Shown here piece by piece: positions 27,130 to 36,776 of a stretch of 64,000 nucleotides of DNA. Location: positions 1,674,001 through 1,738,000 of the forward strand of contig NZ_CP119787.1 in the NCBI RefSeq assembly GCF_029338255.1, read 5' to 3'. The position numbers and the translations under genes were made by a program. A model generated the notes under the pieces. The model saw only the letters and a list, made by a program, of their open reading frames with translations. It was not told where the DNA came from and ran no database searches. How positions within the stretch are numbered: position 1 is the stretch's first letter; each line of letters begins with the position of its first letter. The stretch is from Haloarcula halobia (GTDB lineage: Archaea; Halobacteriota; Halobacteria; Halobacteriales; Haloarculaceae).

Positions 27130-28353
27130 TCAATTAAACTCGTCGAGGGTCGCGTGGATGCCCTGTCGTACGTCCCGAACGCGCGCGCCGTCCATGTCGA
27201 GACCGAGCTCGCGGACCGCGGCCTCGCCGACCCGCTCGCTGTCGGACTCGGGCGCGTAGACGCCGAGTCGCCACTGGTCGCGCTGGGCCGCCCGTATCGC
27301 GTTGACGAGCGTCGACTGCTCGCCGAGGCGGCGGACCTCGCCGTTGATCAGAACCCGGCTCGTCGACTCCTTCATCGCCGGTTCGGCGGGGACGTCGAGG
27401 ATGACCGCGTCGGGGTCGACGTTGGCCGCCTCCGCGATGGCGTGTTCCCGGGCGCGGAGGTCCCGGTAGTCCGCGGTCAGCAGTCCGTCGGGGACCGCGG
27501 AGCGTTCGGCCCACACCGACCGCTTGTAGAGGTCGCGCTCGCCCAGGCGGCGTGCGTACTCCGCGGTCTCGTCACAGCGCCGGAGCCGAACCAGGAGGTC
27601 CTTGTCGTCCCAGCGCCGCAGGTCGTCGGCCGTCCAGTTGGTCGCCGCGAGCAGGCGGTCCGTCGCGCGCCGGAGCATCGACTTCGCGATGCGTGCGACG
27701 TGGTGCTGGTAGACGGTGGGGTTCATCAGCGCCCTGGCGAGCAACAGTGACTCCGCCGTCTGGACGTTCCCCTCGTCGAGCACCAGTTCCCCGTCGACGA
27801 AGCGCAGTTCGCGGATGAGACGCTCGTGGTCGATGGTGCCGTACGGGACGCCCGTGTGGTGGGCGTCGCGCACGAGGTAATCCATCCGGTCGACGTCGAG
27901 TTCCCCGGAGACCAGCTGGCCGAGTTCGCCGTCGCCGGCGACCAGGGCCGCGACCCGGTCCGGGTTGAGGCCGTGGTCGGTCAGGACTCGGGCGACGGCC
28001 CCACGGTCCAGCAGCTCCCGGACGTCGTCGTGGTACTTCCCGGTCTCGCGGTGGACGACGGCCTCGACGTTGTGGCTGTACGGCGAGTGACCGACGTCGT
28101 GGAGCAGCGCCGCCGCACGGACGCGCTCGGCCTGTTGACCCTGGATGCCCAGCTCGGAGAGGGCCCTGTCGGCGAGGTGGTAGACCCCCAGCGAGTGCTC
28201 GAACCGCGTGTGGTTGGCTGACGGGTAGACGAGCGTCACCGTCCCCAGTTGCGTGACGTGGCGCAACCGCTGGACGGGCGGCGTCTCCAGGAGGTCCTCG
28301 GCGACGCCCTCGACCGCGATGTGGTCGTGGACGCTGTCCTTGATGGTGGTCAT
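27130..28353 (-). CDS. HD-domain phosphohydrolase (dNTPase-like)
   Basis: A 407-residue HD-superfamily metal hydrolase. The H...HD...D set is visible: HTRFEHSLGVYHLADRA, LLHDVGHSPYSHN and ELDVDRMDYLVRDAHHTG, typical of the dNTP triphosphohydrolase-like proteins of archaea and bacteria. It probably hydrolyses a nucleotide. The stop codon is 20 bases upstream of the amidohydrolase start, so co-transcription is likely, with an additional promoter for the second gene. Confidence 0.9.
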   Translation of the reverse strand: MTTIKDSVHDHIAVEGVAEDLLETPPVQRLRHVTQLGTVTLVYPSANHTRFEHSLGVYHLADRALSELGIQGQQAERVRAAALLHDVGHSPYSHNVEAVVHRETGKYHDDVRELLDRGAVARVLTDHGLNPDRVAALVAGDGELGQLVSGELDVDRMDYLVRDAHHTGVPYGTIDHERLIRELRFVDGELVLDEGNVQTAESLLLARALMNPTVYQHHVARIAKSMLRRATDRLLAATNWTADDLRRWDDKDLLVRLRRCDETAEYARRLGERDLYKRSVWAERSAVPDGLLTADYRDLRAREHAIAEAANVDPDAVILDVPAEPAMKESTSRVLINGEVRRLGEQSTLVNAIRAAQRDQWRLGVYAPESDSERVGEAAVRELGLDMDGARVRDVRQGIHATLDEFN

Positions 28354-28395
28354 CTGTTCGCGCTACGGTGGCCGGTCTCAAAACGATACTGACGG

Positions 28396-28935
28396 CTACA
28401 GTCGCGCCACCGACGCGAGCAGGGCCGTGAGGTCCCCGGGGTCGGCGTTGCCGACCTCGATGGCGTCGCGTGGCTCACGGCCCATCTCCCTGACCGTCTC
28501 GACGGCGCGGTCCGGTCCGTAGTCGCGGTTGTACACGAGCCACGCGGCCAGTACCTGTCCGGTCCGGCCGATGCCGGCCAGGCAGTGGACGACCGTGCGC
28601 TCCTCGGCGTCCCTCGCGTCCGCGAGGAAGGGCAGAATCTCCCCGTGTAACCGCTCCTCGGACACGAGGTGGTGGTCCGGGACCGGCGCGTGACATACCT
28701 TCGACTCGCCGAAGACAGACTCGTAGCGGTCGACGTTCAGGCCGGTGGCGTCGAGTTGCCGACCGGAGAGGAGACAGCAGACGCGCTCGATACCCTGATC
28801 CTGCACGTAGTCGAGCCAGTCGTTCAGTGCCACCTCGTGGCCGGCGGCCGTGTGCCAGCCGGGTGCACAGGACCCGAAAACGTAGTCCTCGTCGGGCGCG
28901 GCGGGTGCGAACCGGTGTGGGTTCAGGCCCTGCAT
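28396..28935 (-). CDS. Dual-specificity/tyrosine phosphatase-like protein
   Basis: A 179-residue protein with the cysteine phosphatase P-loop [12 protein letters not shown] (C118, R124) and a general acid region near APVPDHHL. The layout (N-terminal beta half, [17 protein letters not shown]) fits archaeal PTP/DSP-like phosphatases acting on phosphotyrosine, other phosphoproteins or phospholipids. The start at 28935 fits GTATAC 24 bases upstream; the in-frame extension upstream is antisense to cofD. It is divergent from cofD. Confidence 0.85.
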   Translation of the reverse strand: MQGLNPHRFAPAAPDEDYVFGSCAPGWHTAAGHEVALNDWLDYVQDQGIERVCCLLSGRQLDATGLNVDRYESVFGESKVCHAPVPDHHLVSEERLHGEILPFLADARDAEERTVVHCLAGIGRTGQVLAAWLVYNRDYGPDRAVETVREMGREPRDAIEVGNADPGDLTALLASVARL

Positions 28936-29050
28936 GACAGCGGGTATACAAGGGCTATCAGTCGACCGACTTGAATCTGTTCGCTCAGTTCTCAGGACTG
29001 ATTCTCCAGTGTCGCGTCGGGTCCACCCTCGACTCCCGGACAGGGCCACG

Positions 29051-29056
29051 TTTATA
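29051..29056 (+). promoter_or_regulatory. TATA box of the cofD operon
   Basis: TTTATA 25 bases upstream of the ATG at 29081 indicates a leaderless transcript for the whole cofD - Dus-like - CitG-like - DUF447 set. Confidence 0.6.
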
Positions 29057-29080
29057 CAATCGGTTCCCCCACGTCGGCGT

Positions 29081-30073
29081 ATGGTGACGTTCCTCGCCGG
29101 CGGGACGGGCACGCCGAAACTCCTCGCCGGCGCCGACGACGTGTTCCCGCCAGCCGAGACGACAGTCGTCGCCAACACCGGCGACGACGTCGAGCTCGGC
29201 GGCCACCTGGTCTGTCCGGACCTGGACACGGTCCTCTTCCTGGAGGGCGGCGTCCTCGACCGGGAGACGTGGTGGGGCATCGCCGACGACACGGCCGAGA
29301 CACACGACGAGCTTCACCGACTCGCCGACGCCGCGGGCCTGGCCGGGGGGCCACAGTATCTGCCGGACGAGCGACAGACCGACGGTCGCGACGTCGCCGC
29401 GTGGCGCCGGTTCTCCGGCGTCGCCGAGTTCATGCACATCGGCGACCGCGACCGCGCGGTCCACGTGACCCGTACCTCCCTGCTCGATTCGGGCCACTCG
29501 CTGACCGAGGCCACCAGCCGGCTCGCCGACGCCTTCGGCCTCGAGCGGACGCTCCTGCCGATGAGCGACGACCCCGTCGCGACCATCGTCCACACCGACG
29601 ACGGCCCGATGCACTTCCAGGAGTGGTGGGTCGGCCGCGACGGCGACCCGGCGGTTCGCGACGTCGAGTTCAGGGGTGCGGCGACGGCCACGCCGACCGA
29701 CGCGGTCCGGACTGCACTCGAGGCACCCGTCGTCGTCGGTCCGTCGAACCCGGTCACCTCCATCGGGCCGATGGTCGCCGTCGACGGCATCGAGCGCGCG
29801 CTCGCCGACACGCCGGTCGTAGCCGTCTCGCCGTTCGTCGAGGACGAGGTGTTCTCCGGGCCGGCCGCCACGCTGATGGCCGGGACCGGCCTGGAACCGA
29901 GCACGGCGGGCGTCGCCGAGGCGTATCCCTTCGCCGACGCGTTCGTCCTTGACGAGGCAGACGGGACGGACCTCGGCCGGCCCGTCGTCCGGACCGACAC
30001 GACGCTGGACACCGACGCCGACGCCGCACGGGTGGCCCGAGCCGTCGAGACGGCGCTCGGGGAGGTGGCCTGA
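29081..30073 (+). CDS. cofD: 2-phospho-L-lactate transferase (F420 biosynthesis)
   Basis: A 330-residue CofD. The N-terminal [37 protein letters not shown] and the later [13 protein letters not shown] motifs bind the activated phospholactate-GDP and the deazaflavin Fo. The reaction makes coenzyme F420-0. The TGA overlaps the ATG of the next gene by one base. ArfC-type riboflavin synthesis elsewhere in the window supplies the shared pyrimidine precursor. Confidence 0.94.
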   Translation: MVTFLAGGTGTPKLLAGADDVFPPAETTVVANTGDDVELGGHLVCPDLDTVLFLEGGVLDRETWWGIADDTAETHDELHRLADAAGLAGGPQYLPDERQTDGRDVAAWRRFSGVAEFMHIGDRDRAVHVTRTSLLDSGHSLTEATSRLADAFGLERTLLPMSDDPVATIVHTDDGPMHFQEWWVGRDGDPAVRDVEFRGAATATPTDAVRTALEAPVVVGPSNPVTSIGPMVAVDGIERALADTPVVAVSPFVEDEVFSGPAATLMAGTGLEPSTAGVAEAYPFADAFVLDEADGTDLGRPVVRTDTTLDTDADAARVARAVETALGEVA

Positions 30074-30819
30074 TGTTCCGCCCCCGCCTCGCGCTGGCGA
30101 GTCTCAGCGGCGAGGCCGACGCCGACTGGGCCCGCGACGGGGCCGCACACGTCGGGTGTGCGTTCCTCGGCGGTGTCTCGCTGGACGAGCCGACGCGCGC
30201 GGCCGCCCGTCGGCTCGTCGACAGGGACCGCTCGGAGTTCCTCCCGACGGACCCCGTCGCCTTCGTGGACGCCCAGCTCGGGGCGCTGGTCGACGTCCCG
30301 ATCCGTCCCGCGTTCAACGTTCGGACCACGTCGCTGGCGGCGACCGAGCGCGCCGCGCAGGTCTGTGCCGACCACGACGCGATGCTCGAAGTGAACGCCC
30401 ACTGCCGACAGGACGAGATGTGTGCCGCCGGCGCCGGCGAGGCACTGTTGCGACGGCCAGACCGACTGGCCGACCACGTTCGTGCGGCCAGCGACACGGG
30501 GGCTGCCGTCTCGGTGAAGGTCCGGGCCGAAGTCGACGGCGTCGACCTCCCGGCCGTGGCCGCGGCCGTCGACGACGCGGGTGGCGCCGCCATCCACGTC
30601 GACGCGATGGACGCGGAACCGGTCGTGGCCGACGTGGCCGACGCCGCCTCGCTGTTCGTCGTCGCCAACAACGGCGTGCGCGGCCGACCCTCTGCCCGGG
30701 AGTACTTCGAGTACGGGGCCGACGCGGTCAGCGTCGGCCGGGCAAGCGACGACGTGGGGGTCCTCCGGGCGGTCAGGGCCGAGGCCGAGGAGTGGGTCGG
30801 CCGGGAGGTCACCCGGTGA
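30073..30819 (+). CDS. Archaeal Dus-related TIM-barrel protein
   Basis: A 248-residue TIM barrel related to tRNA-dihydrouridine synthases (the archaeal NifR3-related group). It has the flavin-binding beginning (LALASLSGEADADW), an NAHCRQDEMCAAGAGEALL stretch that aligns with the NCGCP...GG.G.ALL catalytic region of Dus, and SVKVRAEVDG. The exact catalytic Cys-Pro is not kept (HCRQ), so activity on tRNA is doubtful. It is shorter than Dus and lacks the C-terminal tRNA-binding domain. It overlaps cofD and the next gene by one base each. Confidence 0.75.
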   Translation: MFRPRLALASLSGEADADWARDGAAHVGCAFLGGVSLDEPTRAAARRLVDRDRSEFLPTDPVAFVDAQLGALVDVPIRPAFNVRTTSLAATERAAQVCADHDAMLEVNAHCRQDEMCAAGAGEALLRRPDRLADHVRAASDTGAAVSVKVRAEVDGVDLPAVAAAVDDAGGAAIHVDAMDAEPVVADVADAASLFVVANNGVRGRPSAREYFEYGADAVSVGRASDDVGVLRAVRAEAEEWVGREVTR

Positions 30820-31655
30820 TGGCTCGGGACGTCGCCCAGAACGCCGAGCTGGCGCTCCTGCTCGAGGTCACCGGGACGCCCAAGCCGGGCAACGTCGACC
30901 GCGAGCGCGAGTACGACGACCTCCGGTTCGAGCACTTCATGGCCGGCGCCGTGGGCGCACGGCCGGGGCTCGAACGCGCGGCGGACGGCGAGCGGGTCGG
31001 GCACGCCTTCGAACGGGCCGTCGCCGGGATGGCCCAGCAGTCGGCCGGCAACACGCAGTTCGGCGCGCTGTTGCTGCTGGCGCCGCTGGTCGCCGCCGCG
31101 AGCGACGACGCACTCTCGCCGGCGGGTGCCGACGCCGTGGTCCGGGCGACGACGGTGGCCGACGCCGCGGACTTCTACCGGGCGTTCGAGCACGTCGACG
31201 TCGCGGTCGAGGACCCGCCCGAGGGGCTGGAACCGCTCGACGTCCGGCGCGGGAGCGACGCGGTTCCCGCGCTCGAAGCGCGCGACCTCACGCTGTTCGA
31301 CGTGATGGAGCGCAGCGCCCCGGTCGACGGTGTCGCTGCCGAGTGGGTCGGGGAGTTCGAGCGTGTGTTCGACGCGGCCGCGTCGGTTCTCGACGGTGAC
31401 GGGCCGGTCCCGGACCGCGCCGCTCGCGCGTTCCTGGAACTGCTGGCCGACGAACCCGACACGTTCGTGGTCAAGCGCCAGGACCGGGCGACGGCCGAGG
31501 AGGTCCAGCGACGCGCGCAGGCGGTCCTCGACGGCGAGGAGGACGCGACGGACCTGGCCGATGCGTTGGTCGCGCGCGACGTCAACCCGGGGACGACGGC
31601 CGATCTGATCGCCGGGGCGCTGTTCGTCGCGCTCGAACGGGGGCTGGTCGTGTGA
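30819..31655 (+). CDS. CitG-like (triphosphoribosyl-dephospho-CoA synthase family) protein
   Basis: A 278-residue all-helical protein of the CitG/MdcB family. TGTPKPGNVDREREYDDLRFEHFMAG corresponds to the family's conserved Pro-Gly-Asn-Val-Asp segment and AGNTQFGALLLLAPL is typical. The true CitG makes the prosthetic group of citrate lyase from ATP and dephospho-CoA, but no citrate lyase is present. In archaea and methylotrophs the family is linked to C1/pterin or F420 clusters, and its substrate there is unknown. Overlaps both neighbours. Confidence 0.75.
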   Translation: MARDVAQNAELALLLEVTGTPKPGNVDREREYDDLRFEHFMAGAVGARPGLERAADGERVGHAFERAVAGMAQQSAGNTQFGALLLLAPLVAAASDDALSPAGADAVVRATTVADAADFYRAFEHVDVAVEDPPEGLEPLDVRRGSDAVPALEARDLTLFDVMERSAPVDGVAAEWVGEFERVFDAAASVLDGDGPVPDRAARAFLELLADEPDTFVVKRQDRATAEEVQRRAQAVLDGEEDATDLADALVARDVNPGTTADLIAGALFVALERGLVV

Positions 31656-32254
31656 GCGACGACGTGCCCGACGACGCGGCGCCGTGGCCGGCCGCCCTGG
31701 CCGGCGTCACCGAGACCGTCGTGACGACTCTGGGACCGAACGACCGCTGGAACGCCGCGGCGCTCGGCGTACACGAACCCGCCGACGACGGCGTAGCGAC
31801 GGCGACGACGTGGGGCCGGACCCGGACCTGGCGGAACTTCTCGGAGCGCGGCGAGGGCTACGTGCAGTTCACCCGTGACCCGGTCGACTTCGTGGAGGCC
31901 GCTCTCTCCGTGCGCGAGGAGACTGAGCCGGTGCTCGACAGCGCGGACGCGTGGGCCAGAGTGACGGTCAGCGAGCGCGAGGACGGGACCGACGCGGGCA
32001 CCCAGTGGGTGACGTGGGCGCTCCGGCCCGTCGAGTCCGCAGTGTGCCGTCGCGTCGTCCCGACGACCAACCGCGGGCACGCGGCCGTCGTCGAGGCGAC
32101 GGTGGCGGCGTCGCGACTCGACGTCGCTGCCTACGACCGCGAGGCGCTGCTGGACCGGTTGCGCTACTTGGAGTCCGTGGTGGAGACGGCCGGGAGCGAG
32201 CGCGAACGGACCGCATTCGAGCGACTCGAGACCCTCGTGGACGCGGAGTGGTAG
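31652..32254 (+). CDS. DUF447 family protein
   Basis: A 200-residue protein starting GTG, overlapping the CitG-like stop by four bases. [50 protein letters not shown] and [24 protein letters not shown] are the conserved parts of DUF447, which adopts a flavin-reductase-like split barrel. In methanogens and C1-metabolising bacteria it accompanies the CitG-like gene. The order here suggests a shared pathway with CofD, which remains inference. Confidence 0.85.
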   Translation: MSDDVPDDAAPWPAALAGVTETVVTTLGPNDRWNAAALGVHEPADDGVATATTWGRTRTWRNFSERGEGYVQFTRDPVDFVEAALSVREETEPVLDSADAWARVTVSEREDGTDAGTQWVTWALRPVESAVCRRVVPTTNRGHAAVVEATVAASRLDVAAYDREALLDRLRYLESVVETAGSERERTAFERLETLVDAEW

Positions 32255-32466
32255 TGAACAGGCGACACGACCGGCAGGCGACGTGCTGTGTCGCGCGACC
32301 GCGGAACACGCCGCCTCGGGAGGTCAGGACATGGCCCGTGCTTGCCCCGGTTTCAGTCTTGAATCTTCGCCCGTGCGGGCGAGGAACCGTAACTGGTTCC
32401 AGACCGAGAACTGGCGTCGGAAGACGTTTCGAACCCTTTTTGAGTGCCACCAAGCAAGGAACGCGC
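32255..32466. other. Intergenic region with two adjacent hairpins
   Basis: No gene is seen. Two 6-bp inverted repeats lie side by side: TCGCCC/GGGCGA (32367-32382) and GGAACC/GGTTCC (32383-32400). They are about 37 bases upstream of the CTTTTTGAG box (32437-32445) of the S17e gene. They could end the cofD transcript or regulate S17e. Confidence 0.4.
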
Positions 32467-32658
32467 ATGGCAATCAAACCCGCCTACGTCAAGAAGACAG
32501 GGCGACTGCTGATGGAACGATACCCGGACGCCTTCGGCGCCGACTTCGAGCACAACAAGGACGTCGTCGAGGAGCTGACCAACATCGAGTCCAAGGGCGT
32601 CCGCAACCGCATCGCAGGCTACGTCACCAGCAAGCAGAACGCCGCCGTCGAAGCGTAA
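32467..32658 (+). CDS. rps17e: 30S ribosomal protein S17e
   Basis: A 63-residue archaeal/eukaryotic-type protein. [48 protein letters not shown] matches the conserved S17e core. CTTTTTGAG at 32437-32445 is about 27 bases before the ATG, giving a leaderless message. It is a stand-alone gene converging on mrp. Confidence 0.95.
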   Translation: MAIKPAYVKKTGRLLMERYPDAFGADFEHNKDVVEELTNIESKGVRNRIAGYVTSKQNAAVEA

Positions 32659-32691
32659 CCCGTCTCTTCTCCGCTACTCGCGCCCCGGTAG

Positions 32692-33759
32692 TCACTGCTC
32701 CGTCTCGGCCGCGGCCTGGGCCGCCTCGGACTGGTTTCGCCGGTGGACGATGCCCTGCATGTTGGCGACGCGACCGGCGATGTCCCGGAAGGCGCCGCCG
32801 GTCTCGCTGTCCTCGTCGAGGACGATGGGCCGGCCGCCGTCGCCGCCCTCGCGCACGGACGGGTCCAGGGGCACCTCCCCGAGGAAGGGCATGTCGGTCT
32901 CCGCGGCGAACTCGCGGCCGCCGCCGCTCCCGAAGATGTCGTGGTCGCCCCCACAGTCCGGACAGACGAACGTCGACATGTTCTCGACGATGCCGAGCAC
33001 CGGCGTCTCGTGGCGGCCGAACATGCGCAGTCCCTTGCGGGCGTCGTCCAGCGCCACCTCCTGTGGCGTCGTGACGATGACCGCCCCCGAGACGGGCACG
33101 CGCTGGAGCATCGTCAGCTGCGTGTCGCCGGTACCCGGGGGCAGGTCGACGATCATGTAATCTAAGTGGCCCCAGCGGACGTCGTTCCACAGCTGGGTGA
33201 GCACGTTGTCGACCATCGGCCCCCGGAAGATGACCGGGTCGTCTTTCCCGACGAGGAAGTCCATGCTCATCAGGCGGAGGCCGTGCTTCTCGACGGGGAG
33301 GATCTCCTCGTCCTCGGTTGCCTGCGGGGACTCGTCGGCGCCGAGCATCCGCGGGACGTTCGGCCCGTAGACGTCGGCGTCGAAGAGGCCCACGCGCGCG
33401 CCCAGCTGCGAGAGGCCGGCCGCGAGATTCACGGCGACGGTGGACTTCCCGACGCCGCCTTTCCCGGAGGCGACGGCGATGATGTTCTTGACCGTCGGGA
33501 GCGGGTCGCCCTCCTCCGGGACGCCCCGGTCGACGCTCGCCGAGAGGTCGACCGTCCGGTCGAGGTCCGACAGCGCCTCGCGGACCTCGCTGGCGATGGC
33601 AGTCTCCGTCGGGGAATAGGGCGCCCCCAGTGCGAGGTCGACCCGGACCTCGTCGTCGGTGACGTCGATGCTGTTTACCAGTCCCAGGGTGACCAGGTCG
33701 TCGCCGAGGTCCGGGTCGTCCACGGTACGGAGTCGCTCCCGGACGTCGTCTTCGTTCAT
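32692..33759 (-). CDS. Mrp/NBP35-type Fe-S cluster carrier ATPase
   Basis: A 355-residue P-loop protein. Residues 1-75 are a MIP18/DUF59-like domain (VRERLRTVDDPDLGDDLVTLGLV). The deviant Walker A GKGGVGKST is at 99-107, followed by DADVYGPNVPRML and VDLPPGTGD. CPDCG near residue 265 is the Cys pair that holds the bridging [4Fe-4S] cluster. These dimers carry Fe-S clusters to target proteins. The ATG at 33759 is preferred; a start at 33801 adds a Leu-rich extension outside the family. Confidence 0.92.
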   Translation of the reverse strand: MNEDDVRERLRTVDDPDLGDDLVTLGLVNSIDVTDDEVRVDLALGAPYSPTETAIASEVREALSDLDRTVDLSASVDRGVPEEGDPLPTVKNIIAVASGKGGVGKSTVAVNLAAGLSQLGARVGLFDADVYGPNVPRMLGADESPQATEDEEILPVEKHGLRLMSMDFLVGKDDPVIFRGPMVDNVLTQLWNDVRWGHLDYMIVDLPPGTGDTQLTMLQRVPVSGAVIVTTPQEVALDDARKGLRMFGRHETPVLGIVENMSTFVCPDCGGDHDIFGSGGGREFAAETDMPFLGEVPLDPSVREGGDGGRPIVLDEDSETGGAFRDIAGRVANMQGIVHRRNQSEAAQAAAETEQ

Positions 33760-33822
33760 GCATGCGGGTAGGCCACGGAGGAGCGATAAGGATTGTGACA
33801 CCCGGAGCGGTGACTGGCGCCG

Positions 33823-34137
33823 TCAGGGGCGGCGGAACACGTACGTGGTTGTCCCGTTGGGCCCCAGCGCGTGGGTCACCCGGAGTTCGCCGTCCTCGTG
33901 GTCGAACTCGAGTCGGTCGGCGGGGCCGCGGAAGGCGTGCAGCGGCATCTCCGCTTCGACGCTGCCGTCGGCGGTCACGGTGACCCGCGTGCGCCCGCCG
34001 AAGGTCGCCTGGAGGTGACCCTCGCCGGTCGCCTCGACGGCCGATTCCCCGGCGAAGCGCTCCAGCTGGCGCCGGACGGCCACGCGGTCCGCCGGATCGA
34101 CGACGGTCCCGCCGTCTGTGCGTGTACGTTCGTCCAT
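33823..34137 (-). CDS. Small haloarchaeal protein
   Basis: A 104-residue protein with Arg- and Asp-rich start (MDERTRTDGGTVVDPADRVAVRRQLERF) and a beta-rich remainder (HLQATFGGRTRVTVTADG..., DGELRVTHALGPNGTTTYVFRR). The composition fits a small alpha/beta protein. ATG 34137 is three codons inside the longest frame. I do not recognise a family. Confidence 0.55.
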   Translation of the reverse strand: MDERTRTDGGTVVDPADRVAVRRQLERFAGESAVEATGEGHLQATFGGRTRVTVTADGSVEAEMPLHAFRGPADRLEFDHEDGELRVTHALGPNGTTTYVFRRP

Positions 34138-34256
34138 ACCGGACACGTTGTCACTGGAGCGGCAAGTCGGTTCTGGGCCCGTCGGACACCTGTCCCCGTG
34201 TGAGTGCGCTACAGGGTGTCTGTGGCCCTGTCACGTGTGGCGCTTGCTTCGTTGCG

Positions 34257-34264
34257 TTTAAATA
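34257..34264 (+). promoter_or_regulatory. TATA box for tRNA-Ser and the ribosomal operon
   Basis: TTTAAATA, about 90 bases upstream of the tRNA, would start the transcript near 34290. No other strong promoter is visible between the tRNA and S13, so the tRNA may lead the ribosomal operon transcript. Confidence 0.55.
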
Positions 34265-34351
34265 CAACCCCGGAATATGGACAGGTACACTCGTGTAGGG
34301 GGAGCGCCCCCGAGTCCGTGCGACGCGGGCGCGAGTTTCCAGACAGCGCGT

Positions 34352-34436
34352 GTCGTGGTAGCCAAGCCTGGCCCAAGGCGCAGGGTTGCTAACTCTGTGG
34401 CGTACAGCCTCCTGGGTTCGAATCCCAGCCACGACG
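34352..34436 (+). tRNA. tRNA-Ser(GCT)
   Basis: An 85-base type II tRNA. Acceptor stem GTCGTGG/CCACGAC closes the ends and a G discriminator follows at 34436. The anticodon stem CAGGG/CTCTG encloses TTGCTAA, giving anticodon GCT (serine codons AGC and AGT). A long variable arm follows (about TGGCGTACAGCCT), and the T arm holds GGTTCGAAT. The CCA is not encoded. No intron is seen. It lies 22 bases before rps13. Confidence 0.95.
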
Positions 34437-34458
34437 CTCACCCAACGATTACCCACAT

Positions 34459-34989
34459 ATGAGTGCAGAAGACCCCACCCCGGACGAGGACGCGGATGCC
34501 GAAGAGGAGGACATCCGCTACTTCGTCCGCATCGGACAGACCGACCTCGACGGGACCAAGTCCGTCGAGCGAGCGCTGACAGAACTGAACGGCATCGGCC
34601 ACCGCGCCGCTCGCGTCATCGCCCAGACGGCGGGCGTCGACCGGCGGGCGGTCTTCGGTAAACTCGACGACGACGTCATCGACGACGTGGTCGAGGCCGT
34701 CGAGAACTACGCCGACGAGGTCCCCGAGTGGATGACCAACCACCAGAAGGGCTACTTCTCCGGTGAGACCACCCACGAGACGGGCAACGACCTGCAGCTC
34801 ACCCGTCGGCAGGACATCAACCGCATGAAGATGATCGACTCCTACCGCGGCGTCCGCCACAAGCGCGGCCAGAAGGTCCGCGGGCAGCGAACCAAGTCTA
34901 CCGGCCGAACGGAGGGCACCATCGGTGTCAACGTCGAGGCCATCAAGGAAGAGCAGGCCGAGGAAGCCGCCGCGGAGGATGACGAATAA
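34459..34989 (+). CDS. rps13: 30S ribosomal protein S13
   Basis: A 176-residue S13 with a 20-residue acidic N-terminal extension and an acidic C-terminal tail. IRYFVRIGQTDLDGTKSVERALTELNGIGHRAARVI is the helix-hairpin-helix region and the basic RGVRHKRGQKVRGQRTKSTGRT is the rRNA-binding stretch. The stop overlaps the rps4 ATG by one base, in the standard archaeal order S13-S4-S11-RpoD. Confidence 0.97.
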   Translation: MSAEDPTPDEDADAEEEDIRYFVRIGQTDLDGTKSVERALTELNGIGHRAARVIAQTAGVDRRAVFGKLDDDVIDDVVEAVENYADEVPEWMTNHQKGYFSGETTHETGNDLQLTRRQDINRMKMIDSYRGVRHKRGQKVRGQRTKSTGRTEGTIGVNVEAIKEEQAEEAAAEDDE

Positions 34990-35504
34990 TGGCGCTCGGG
35001 TCCAATACCAAGTTCTACGAGACGCCCAACCACCCGTTCCAGGGCGAGCGCATTGCCGACGAGAAGAACCTCAGCGGGCGCTACGGCCTGAAGAACAAGG
35101 AGGAGCTGTGGCGCGCACAGTCCGAACTGCGCGGCTACCGCCGTGAGGCCCGGAAGCTGCTGGGTCGCGCCGGCGAAAACGAGACAGAGGCCGAGGAGTT
35201 CCTCGCCCGCCTCCAGCGCTACGGCATCCTCAGCGAGACGGACGCGCTGGACGACGTCCTGTCGCTGGACGTCACCGACGTCCTCGAGCGCCGACTCCAG
35301 ACGGTCGCCTACCGCAAGGGCTACGGCAACACGCCCGAGCAGGCCCGTCAGTTCATCGTCCACGGGCACATCGTGCTGGACGGCCAGCGTGTCACGCGCC
35401 CGTCGATGAAAGTCGAGGTCGCCGTCGAGGACACCATCGGCTTCGACGAGAACAGCTCGCTGTCGGACGAACTCCACCCCGCCCGAGCGGAGGCCCAAGA
35501 ATGA
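34989..35504 (+). CDS. rps4: 30S ribosomal protein S4
   Basis: A 171-residue S4. Conserved parts are [20 protein letters not shown], a central helical region and the S4 RNA-binding domain ([42 protein letters not shown]). S4 is a primary 16S rRNA binder. It overlaps S13 and S11 by one and four bases. Confidence 0.97.
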   Translation: MALGSNTKFYETPNHPFQGERIADEKNLSGRYGLKNKEELWRAQSELRGYRREARKLLGRAGENETEAEEFLARLQRYGILSETDALDDVLSLDVTDVLERRLQTVAYRKGYGNTPEQARQFIVHGHIVLDGQRVTRPSMKVEVAVEDTIGFDENSSLSDELHPARAEAQE

Positions 35505-35890
35505 GCGACGAGACAGACGACATCTGGGGCATCGCCCACGTCCACGCATCGTTCAACAACACCATCATCACCATCACCGACCAGACCGGCGCGGAGACGC
35601 TCGCGAAGAGCTCCGGCGGGACGGTCGTCAAGCAGAACCGCGACGAGGCATCGCCCTACGCGGCCATGCAGATGGCCGAGGTCGTCGCCGAGAAGGCGCT
35701 CGACCGCGGCATCGAGGGCGTCCACGTCCGCGTCCGGGGCCCCGGCGGGAACCAGCAGACCTCCCCCGGACCGGGTGCGCAGGCGACCATCCGAGCGCTG
35801 GCCCGTGCCGGCCTCGAGATCGGCCGCATCGAGGACGTCACGCCGACGCCCCACGACGGCACCCGCGCACCAAAGAACTCCGGGTTCTAA
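35501..35890 (+). CDS. rps11: 30S ribosomal protein S11
   Basis: A 129-residue S11 with [95 protein letters not shown], all standard. It is in the S13-S4-S11-RpoD operon, overlapping rps4. Confidence 0.97.
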   Translation: MSDETDDIWGIAHVHASFNNTIITITDQTGAETLAKSSGGTVVKQNRDEASPYAAMQMAEVVAEKALDRGIEGVHVRVRGPGGNQQTSPGPGAQATIRALARAGLEIGRIEDVTPTPHDGTRAPKNSGF

Positions 35891-35893
35891 CCA

Positions 35894-36673
35894 ATGACAC
35901 AGGACTACGAGGTCGAGTTCGTCGAACGCGGTGAGCGCGAGAGCCTCGTGCTCGTACGCGGCATCACGCCGGCGTTCGCCAACGGCATCCGCCGGGCGAT
36001 GATCGCCGACGTGCCGACCTTCAGCATCGACACCGTCCGCGTCATCGAGAACACCAGCGTGATGTTCAACGAGCAGATCGGCCTCCGACTGGGGCTGGTC
36101 CCGCTGACCACCGACCTCGACGACTTCGAGATCGGTGACGAGGTGACGCTGTCGCTGTCTGTCGAGGGGCCCAACACGGCCTACTCCAGCGACCTCGTCT
36201 CCAGTGACGCGATGGTCGAACCCGCCGACGACAACATCCCGATCATCGACCTGAAGGAGGGCCAGCGCCTCGAAGTCGAGGCCGAAGCCGTCCTCGACAC
36301 CGGTCGGGAACACGCGAAGCACCAGGGCGGCGTGGCCGTGGGCTACCGCCACCTGCAGCGCGTGTCCGTCGTCGGCGACAAGGGCGAGTTCGAGGACGAC
36401 GACCCGAACATCCTTCGGGGCGTCATCGAGGAGCAGGCCGCCGAACACGCGGCCGTCGACGCCACGAACGGCGATCTCGTCCGGACCGCCGAGTTCGACA
36501 ACGACCTCCGGAACCGCTATCCGGGCAAAGACCTCGAGGTGGAGGACGTCGAGAACGCCTTCGTGTTCCACGTCGAGACCGACGGATCGTTCACCACCGA
36601 CGAACTGGTCCTGCGCGCGGTCGAGACGCTGCGTGACCGCGCGACGGAACTGAAAGACGCGATCCAGCTATAA
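35894..36673 (+). CDS. rpoD: DNA-directed RNA polymerase subunit D
   Basis: A 259-residue Rpo3/subunit D, homologous to bacterial alpha NTD and eukaryotic Rpb3. [49 protein letters not shown] is the assembly core, and the C-terminal [30 protein letters not shown] is conserved. I see no Fe-S-type Cys set in the middle domain, as expected for haloarchaea. It dimerises with subunit L to nucleate RNA polymerase. Confidence 0.96.
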   Translation: MTQDYEVEFVERGERESLVLVRGITPAFANGIRRAMIADVPTFSIDTVRVIENTSVMFNEQIGLRLGLVPLTTDLDDFEIGDEVTLSLSVEGPNTAYSSDLVSSDAMVEPADDNIPIIDLKEGQRLEVEAEAVLDTGREHAKHQGGVAVGYRHLQRVSVVGDKGEFEDDDPNILRGVIEEQAAEHAAVDATNGDLVRTAEFDNDLRNRYPGKDLEVEDVENAFVFHVETDGSFTTDELVLRAVETLRDRATELKDAIQL

Positions 36674-36735
36674 GTACAGATGCCCCGTAACACACCCACG
36701 CCGCCGATGACCGCCCGCCCCCCGAGCGCGAGGAC

Positions 36736-36750
36736 CGAAAGGGGTTTTAC
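36736..36750 (+). promoter_or_regulatory. Promoter-like element before tRNA-Leu
   Basis: CGAAAGGGGTTTTAC combines a BRE-like and a TATA-like half about 25-30 bases upstream of the tRNA-Leu start, so the tRNA and the L18e-L13-S9 half of the operon may have their own promoter. Confidence 0.5.
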
Positions 36751-36776
36751 GGGGCACGAAAAACGCAGTAATGCAC

